From contig JABWDB010000035.1 in NCBI GenBank assembly GCA_019614645.1, positions 1,550,001 through 1,614,000 on the forward strand: 64,000 nucleotides of DNA, given 5' to 3'. A program made the translations under genes and the position numbers. The stretch's first letter is position 1, and the number at the start of each line of letters is the position of its first letter. The notes beneath the pieces are model-generated. The model did no database searches and was not told the DNA's origin. It saw nothing but the letters and a program-made list of their open reading frames with translations. Origin of the DNA: Stratiolaelaps scimitus (lineage: Eukaryota > Arthropoda > Arachnida > Mesostigmata > Laelapidae). Positions 59,120-64,000 of the stretch are shown in pieces.

Positions 59120-60340
59120 TATATGTGTGGTCAGGTCGCCAGCAGATCGACACGTCAATTGCTCATGATTTTTCCAACTTTTAATGTTGTTCCGAACAAA
59201 ACACGATACGCACGAAGCGTGCCGGATCTTATTTTTTGTTTTCAAAAATTAGTGATATTTTTTTTTGCTTTGAAAGTTGCCTATAACGACACGTATTCAG
59301 CTCGTCCAGTATCTCTATATGCACTGTGCTACGAAACAGCAAACTGGTGCTGGTGTAAATATGACGCTTGTGTAGAGCTTATTCCATAATAAAGTAAGTT
59401 GATTGTAAAAGTAGAGGATTCGGCAGGGAGCCGAGTGAGCTACGAGTTAATAATTGTCCTCACAAACGAGAAAAGGTCACACACGAACCGAGTGGCGAAA
59501 TATCATGTTTGGACATACGCGGCTCCTAATCGCATTTCCGGAGAACCGTGAGAAGTCGGACAACTGTGTAAATCCATTAGCAACCGAGATACCCACTTCG
59601 GCTCTTCGTAGCCGCATTTTCCAAAAATGTAGATATCGAATTAGCGAGCACACTCATGTAAGGCCCATACTATCAAAAAAAATAAAAAAAATCATGGACA
59701 AATTATCGCAAAAGATGTCTCCGCAAAGGCAAAACACTGCCCCATAGACGATGAACTAATAACCGTCCACCAGAGCATTATAGCAATAAAAAAAATTCTC
59801 AAAAAAACACAAATTTGTAAATGGAAAATGGATTGACGATCTTCGTATCATGTGCCACAACGCATCTTTTCCCTACGAGAGCGTAAGCATTGTGAAATTA
59901 CGGCCCATTTAATAAACCAATAATGATATTTACCTGTATCTGCTATATCATTTCACACATCTACAGCGGTTTGTTCGCTAGAACAGACATTAATATCAAA
60001 TGATCTCAAATCTCTGCTGAGGTCTATCACGGTCGTGTGGTTACATCAGACGAACACCTACGATATGGCTCCCACGAGTGCATATTGCCTTTCTTCTCAT
60101 ATCACTTAATACGTGTGGGTTACCTCTTTGACTATATCGTTCGTAACAATGTTGCCTCTTGAATGACTGCCAGCTAGAAGATAAACGTTTGACCTTATCT
60201 AGTGAACTCTTTCCTATCGTAGCTTTATCAGGCAGCCACACAGCGGCTGTTGTTGTTGTTGTTGCTGCACTATTAAGGACGCCTGCACAACCCTTCCTGG
60301 TGGAGGGTCTCCTCGTCACTGAGATAACGAACCACGAACG
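59120..60340. other. Non-coding, AT-rich DNA
   Basis: A and T runs, no recognised gene. Confidence 0.45.
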
Positions 60341-60342
60341 AT

Positions 60343-60603
60343 ATGAGCAGGCAGTTTAGCATGGCCACCAGCTACTACTACAACAACAACGACAATACCA
60401 GAATCAACAGCAACAACAACAACACATGCACAGAAATGATGCGCTCAAACCTCAGCGAGTTATCTTCGCCACTTAACCCTGTCACCGTCTGTAGGCCCCA
60501 ACAATTCATTCGCTCGCTGAACGAGTGTACCCTCTTCGAGCCAAAGCCACACGGGGGACCACTACTATACGACGGGTACAGAACGAGGCGAGCGTATTGT
60601 TAA
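60343..60603 (+). CDS. Candidate ORF/exon, Asn-rich start (86 aa), unrecognised
   Basis: A true ATG at 60343, with a second at 60361, opens 86 codons to TAA. The start is rich in Tyr and Asn (MATSYYYNNNDNTRINSNNN). A non-repetitive segment follows, including SELSSPLNPVTVCRPQQF and FEPKPHGGPLLYDGYR. Codons end mostly in C, and the second half looks like real protein rather than simple repeat. There is no family match that I recognise. The CAA run in the first half weakens the case. Confidence 0.28.
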   Translation: MSRQFSMATSYYYNNNDNTRINSNNNNTCTEMMRSNLSELSSPLNPVTVCRPQQFIRSLNECTLFEPKPHGGPLLYDGYRTRRAYC

Positions 60604-60609
60604 CATCAG

Positions 60610-62940
60610 TCCAGTGTTCTTGGGAGGAGAAGAGCTAAGCTCGCCGAAATCGATACTGCTGTGAGCATATGGTAACACTCGTCGTCAGCACTTGTTTGCA
60701 CGGCCCGCCACCGCCTGCAGCTAAACGAGCAGTCTATCCGATTTGCCACCGTAGTGATACATCCAGTATACATCCACGGTGACATACGGCGGGTAGCGAG
60801 CGGTGTGGAATAGCATTCTGTACTATGGCGCTGCTCGATCGTTCAGGAATGAAACGGTTGACCAACGATAACACCTTTGCTATAACATCTCGCCTATTAG
60901 CAAGACTACTAACAGCTGACTCAGTCAAATTACTCAGCTCGCTTAGAAAATGATACTGCCCTTGGCTTGACTCGATAACCACATTCGATAATTAGAAATG
61001 GCTCGAATGTCGTATTTGTACTGCATACTATGTGGATAATACGCTATTGACGTATAAGTCGGTATCACCACATGGTCGTTCGTCGAGACGGCGTTTCGAT
61101 CGAAAAAAAAAGGTGCTTAATATTCTAATCTGGGGTTACCTTGGCTTAATATCACCTGAGACAACCATATCTCTCTTTATTCATCCAGATGCTTGAGCAT
61201 GTCTGTATGCTTAACAAAGCTGTGTTACATCTTGTTAACAGATACGCTGGTTCAATTTTTCGATGCGTACTTTATTAATTAGTGACTAACGCTCACGTCG
61301 AACCTTGTGCACAACCCAATTAACTAGCTATTATGTATCGATGACGACATAAACAGCGTATTTATATTCGCTTTCATCATTAATACCCTTTTTCTCTGAC
61401 TGCCATCAAAGGTCAAATCGTTATAAACATCCTCTCTCGATATATCTGCGCAGTGCAAAATTCGAAATTCGGAAACAAAATAAAAGACTTTGCTGGGAGA
61501 CTACCCGGGAACGTGTGTACAATTCGGCTGTACAAATTCGTCAAAACGTCGAATGCACCGGGCATAAAAGTACACAACTCGCCCATAGGTGCAATCGTAT
61601 ACCTGCGCGAGACAAAGACGAGATCATCGCTACACCAGCATCACCACATTTAGCGATCGCGTTAAGTGAACACATCATCATATCGCGGCACCATCAGCGC
61701 AATGGACGTGTGGAAATGCGTCTCGGGGATAAATACACAACAACATATAGGCCATCAGCCATTTGTAAAAGGCGAGGGCGGATCCGTGTTCATTCTTCGA
61801 CGTTTGATTCTTTTTTTTTTGCTTACTAGTGCTGCTGCTGCTACTGCCGCATCAAGCGTATCTAGCTGACGTTGAGGAAATAGTCAGAGCGAAAGGTCGC
61901 GCAGAATCTTCCCAGTCACCAACTGGCTCTCGTTGTCCGCAAGCGTCTATTAGCACCTGACGTGGTGAATAGCTTGCAGGGCAGACAGGCGCCAACACGC
62001 GATGCTCGCTCAATGAAGCTGACACGTTGAGATTGAGTGGCGCTCGCTAACCGGGCAACCATTTTCACGTCGAACGGAGAGCGGGCTTCGATGCGGAGCG
62101 ATGCTCCATAATGAGCAGTGAACGATGCAGTGCAGCTCACCACTGTGTGATGGGTGCACCGGCGCGACTGGGCCAGCTGCAGCTCCGAGGAGCGCCGACG
62201 TGGGACGATGCTACTAGCTAACCAGCCGAGCCCGACTAGGTCTGAAATAGACTTGCTCTGTTCGACAGCCCCCAGACGATATCCGAATGGCTGCAGTACG
62301 CATGGTCGCGGCACGAAATCTGGAATCTGACCGAGTAGCGAGTGATCAGACCGTTTTCTATTGGTCAGCTTCTTTGCTCCGGGCGCCAGCCGTAACGTCC
62401 GGCCTCGCCAACTTCAAGCAACAACCAGTCGCTTCGTAGTGGCCAATTCTGACCGAACAAAAAAAGAATCAACGCGGCGAGATAGCTGATGAGCGTTGCG
62501 CATCATAATCATCATTACTCAGCATCAGCAGTGGTTGTGAACACAACGAATGGAAGCTCACATTCAAATCGGAAGTTGATTACGAACTGAGTTGTCCGTT
62601 TATTACTGAGCTGTCCTTGTTGTCCACGGATTGACTGCTGTCCCACGGCGAAGTATCATCACAGCAGGTGGTCCACAGGGGGAACTATTATAGTTGGGGT
62701 GCAAAAAGCCACCGGATACGTGGCCGGCTACCGTTTGCAGGAAGGGAATACCTCATGCTGCTGGTGCTGCCTAGCTTTTCCCCAGCTGACCCGTATATTT
62801 TACTAGTTTTCCATCTATGCTGGACCTCTGTACGGCTATGGAGTGGCATCGCTTTGAGGAACGGCCAGGAGAGGGGATCATGCGAGAGTAATTGTGTAGT
62901 TGTGACCACATGAAAGTATTACTGCTACTATTATATTAAT
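60610..62940. other. Non-coding DNA, GC-richer from 61.9 to 62.5 kb
   Basis: No recognised gene. In the 61.9-62.3 kb part a minus frame is open but begins at GTG, and its residues match nothing known. Confidence 0.4.
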
Positions 62941-63044
62941 ACTAATTAAAGTCAATTTTCCGGGCTGACTCACAACAGACATTACTATGAATACTAATAA
63001 AAGAAATTTTCCGGGCTGACCCACAGCCAACATTTAACGTCCAC
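62941..63044. repeat. Tandem duplication, two diverged 52-base units
   Basis: Units start at 62941 (ACTAATTAAA) and 62993 (ACTAATAAAA). Both contain TTTTCCGGGCTGAC then a CCACA/TCACA and CAACA-type continuation. The copies differ at several positions, so this is an old local duplication. Confidence 0.8.
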
Positions 63045-64000
63045 GATACTTCTTTCAGCATTGCTTCATAAGGCCTGTTCTATTAATACTACTACTGCTA
63101 TTAGTACTAATATGACTTGTAGTAGCAACTGCTACTTTGTTTTGTTGCGTTCTGCAACAATCATCTCACAGATTCGCTCACACAGTGGCCACCGAGTAAG
63201 CAGCCTGTTCACGAGGTCAACATCGGATGAGCAGTGTGGTTACATTATTGAATTTTGTATTTGACAGCTCATATGAAGCTGACCAGCATAAATGCCGAAA
63301 CTCCGCCCTGTGACGCTCACCGTAAAAACAAACTGAAGAAAAACGCCTCTGAGGATGTTCCTGTCCCCCCCCCCCCGTCTGCAAGTGCAATCACAGGGTG
63401 TTTTCGAGGTGGTCGAAAACTTCGAATGTGTCTCTAGCTATTTTGTGGTAATGTGCTAACACAAAAAAAAACACCCGGAAAAGAGAATCAATGAAGTTGT
63501 TTCATTTTTCTTGTACTATGGGTCTGTATTCTTCATTGCAACAGCGTAATGTATTCCGGTCTCATGCATCATTGAACAAAATGACATGATATTGAGCTGA
63601 TAGTGCACAATTCGCCTCGTGTCGCCGTACAAGGAAGACTTTGTGTGAATATTGCGACGGCGCCTGAATTGAGCGACGTGGTAGTGAGGCAATATAACTA
63701 CTTCATGGAATCGATAAATGTAGCCTTGGAATTAAAAATTATTGAGGAAATTCAGATGAACATCTAGTCTCACATGCAAATGCAGAATACAGGAATAAAT
63801 TGGACAACAACAAGGTACATGTGGATTCTCTTTGACCTTGGCCAAATGCGACCGAACTTCCTCGACAGTATCTCATACCTCGTTCGATACAAGCACAGTG
63901 TCATTTTCAGCCGGTCAGCCCAAATAAACACTATCAACAGCTTCGGGTAGACGTTAGATGGCAGACCCAGGCAAATGGATGGCCCGTGTGACAAGCTTAC
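63045..64000. other. Non-coding DNA to the window end
   Basis: It contains a poly-C run (63366-63378) and A-rich runs. No recognised gene. Confidence 0.45.

Noticed and set aside
61916..62314. 132-residue minus-strand ORF
   Set aside because: It starts at GTG. The first in-frame ATG leaves a short peptide with no recognisable family.

Overview
The window looks like nuclear DNA of an animal, most likely an arthropod and perhaps a mite or tick. Coding sequence is sparse and interrupted by introns, there is no operon structure, and (TA)n and (CT)n microsatellites are frequent. It also holds tRNA-derived SINEs, a decayed jockey/CR1-type LINE and a decayed mariner. The only gene I recognise with confidence is a metazoan PR-Set7/SET8 (KMT5A) histone H4K20 methyltransferase. 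The chelicerate placement is inference from the overall look, not from a diagnostic sequence.

Layout. At the left edge (about 444-1580, minus strand) lies a large 5' coding exon of PR-Set7. It encodes a long disordered N-terminus with two PIP-box-like motifs and a KEN box, then the first part of the SET domain. The remaining SET exons lie to the left of the window. A tRNA-derived SINE sits in the following intron, and the gene's probable 5' flank is the GC-rich stretch up to about 2.9 kb. From 3 to 28 kb the sequence is mostly non-coding, with a few unconfirmed exon-like segments at 4.2, 5.5, 6.9 and 27.5 kb. It also has a SINE at 20.0-20.27 kb with an intact target-site duplication, an RT-like fragment near 22.9 kb, and a GC-rich block at 26.4-27.75 kb that could be a promoter plus first exon.

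From 28.9 to 30.5 kb there is a minus-strand non-LTR retrotransposon fossil with endonuclease and reverse transcriptase pieces. From 32 to 36 kb the DNA is GC-rich with trinucleotide runs, and it contains a plausible 3'-terminal coding exon at 34.08-34.27 kb. From 37 to 57 kb it is rich in (TA)n arrays. That part also holds a second tRNA-like element (47.1 kb), a possible small secreted-peptide ORF (52.0 kb), and a strikingly long hairpin of microRNA-precursor dimensions (54.1 kb). A mariner transposase fossil lies at 57.8-58.3 kb, and a few exon-like pieces follow at 59.0 and 60.4 kb.

I see no cluster of co-operating genes and no CRISPR array, ribosomal RNA or intact transposase. The best candidates for something undescribed are the 54.1 kb hairpin, the 52 kb peptide-like ORF and the exon-like segment at 6.88 kb. 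Many long open frames here begin at GTG or TTG, or run through microsatellites, and I do not treat them as genes. Gene structures beyond PR-Set7 cannot be settled without transcript or homology data.
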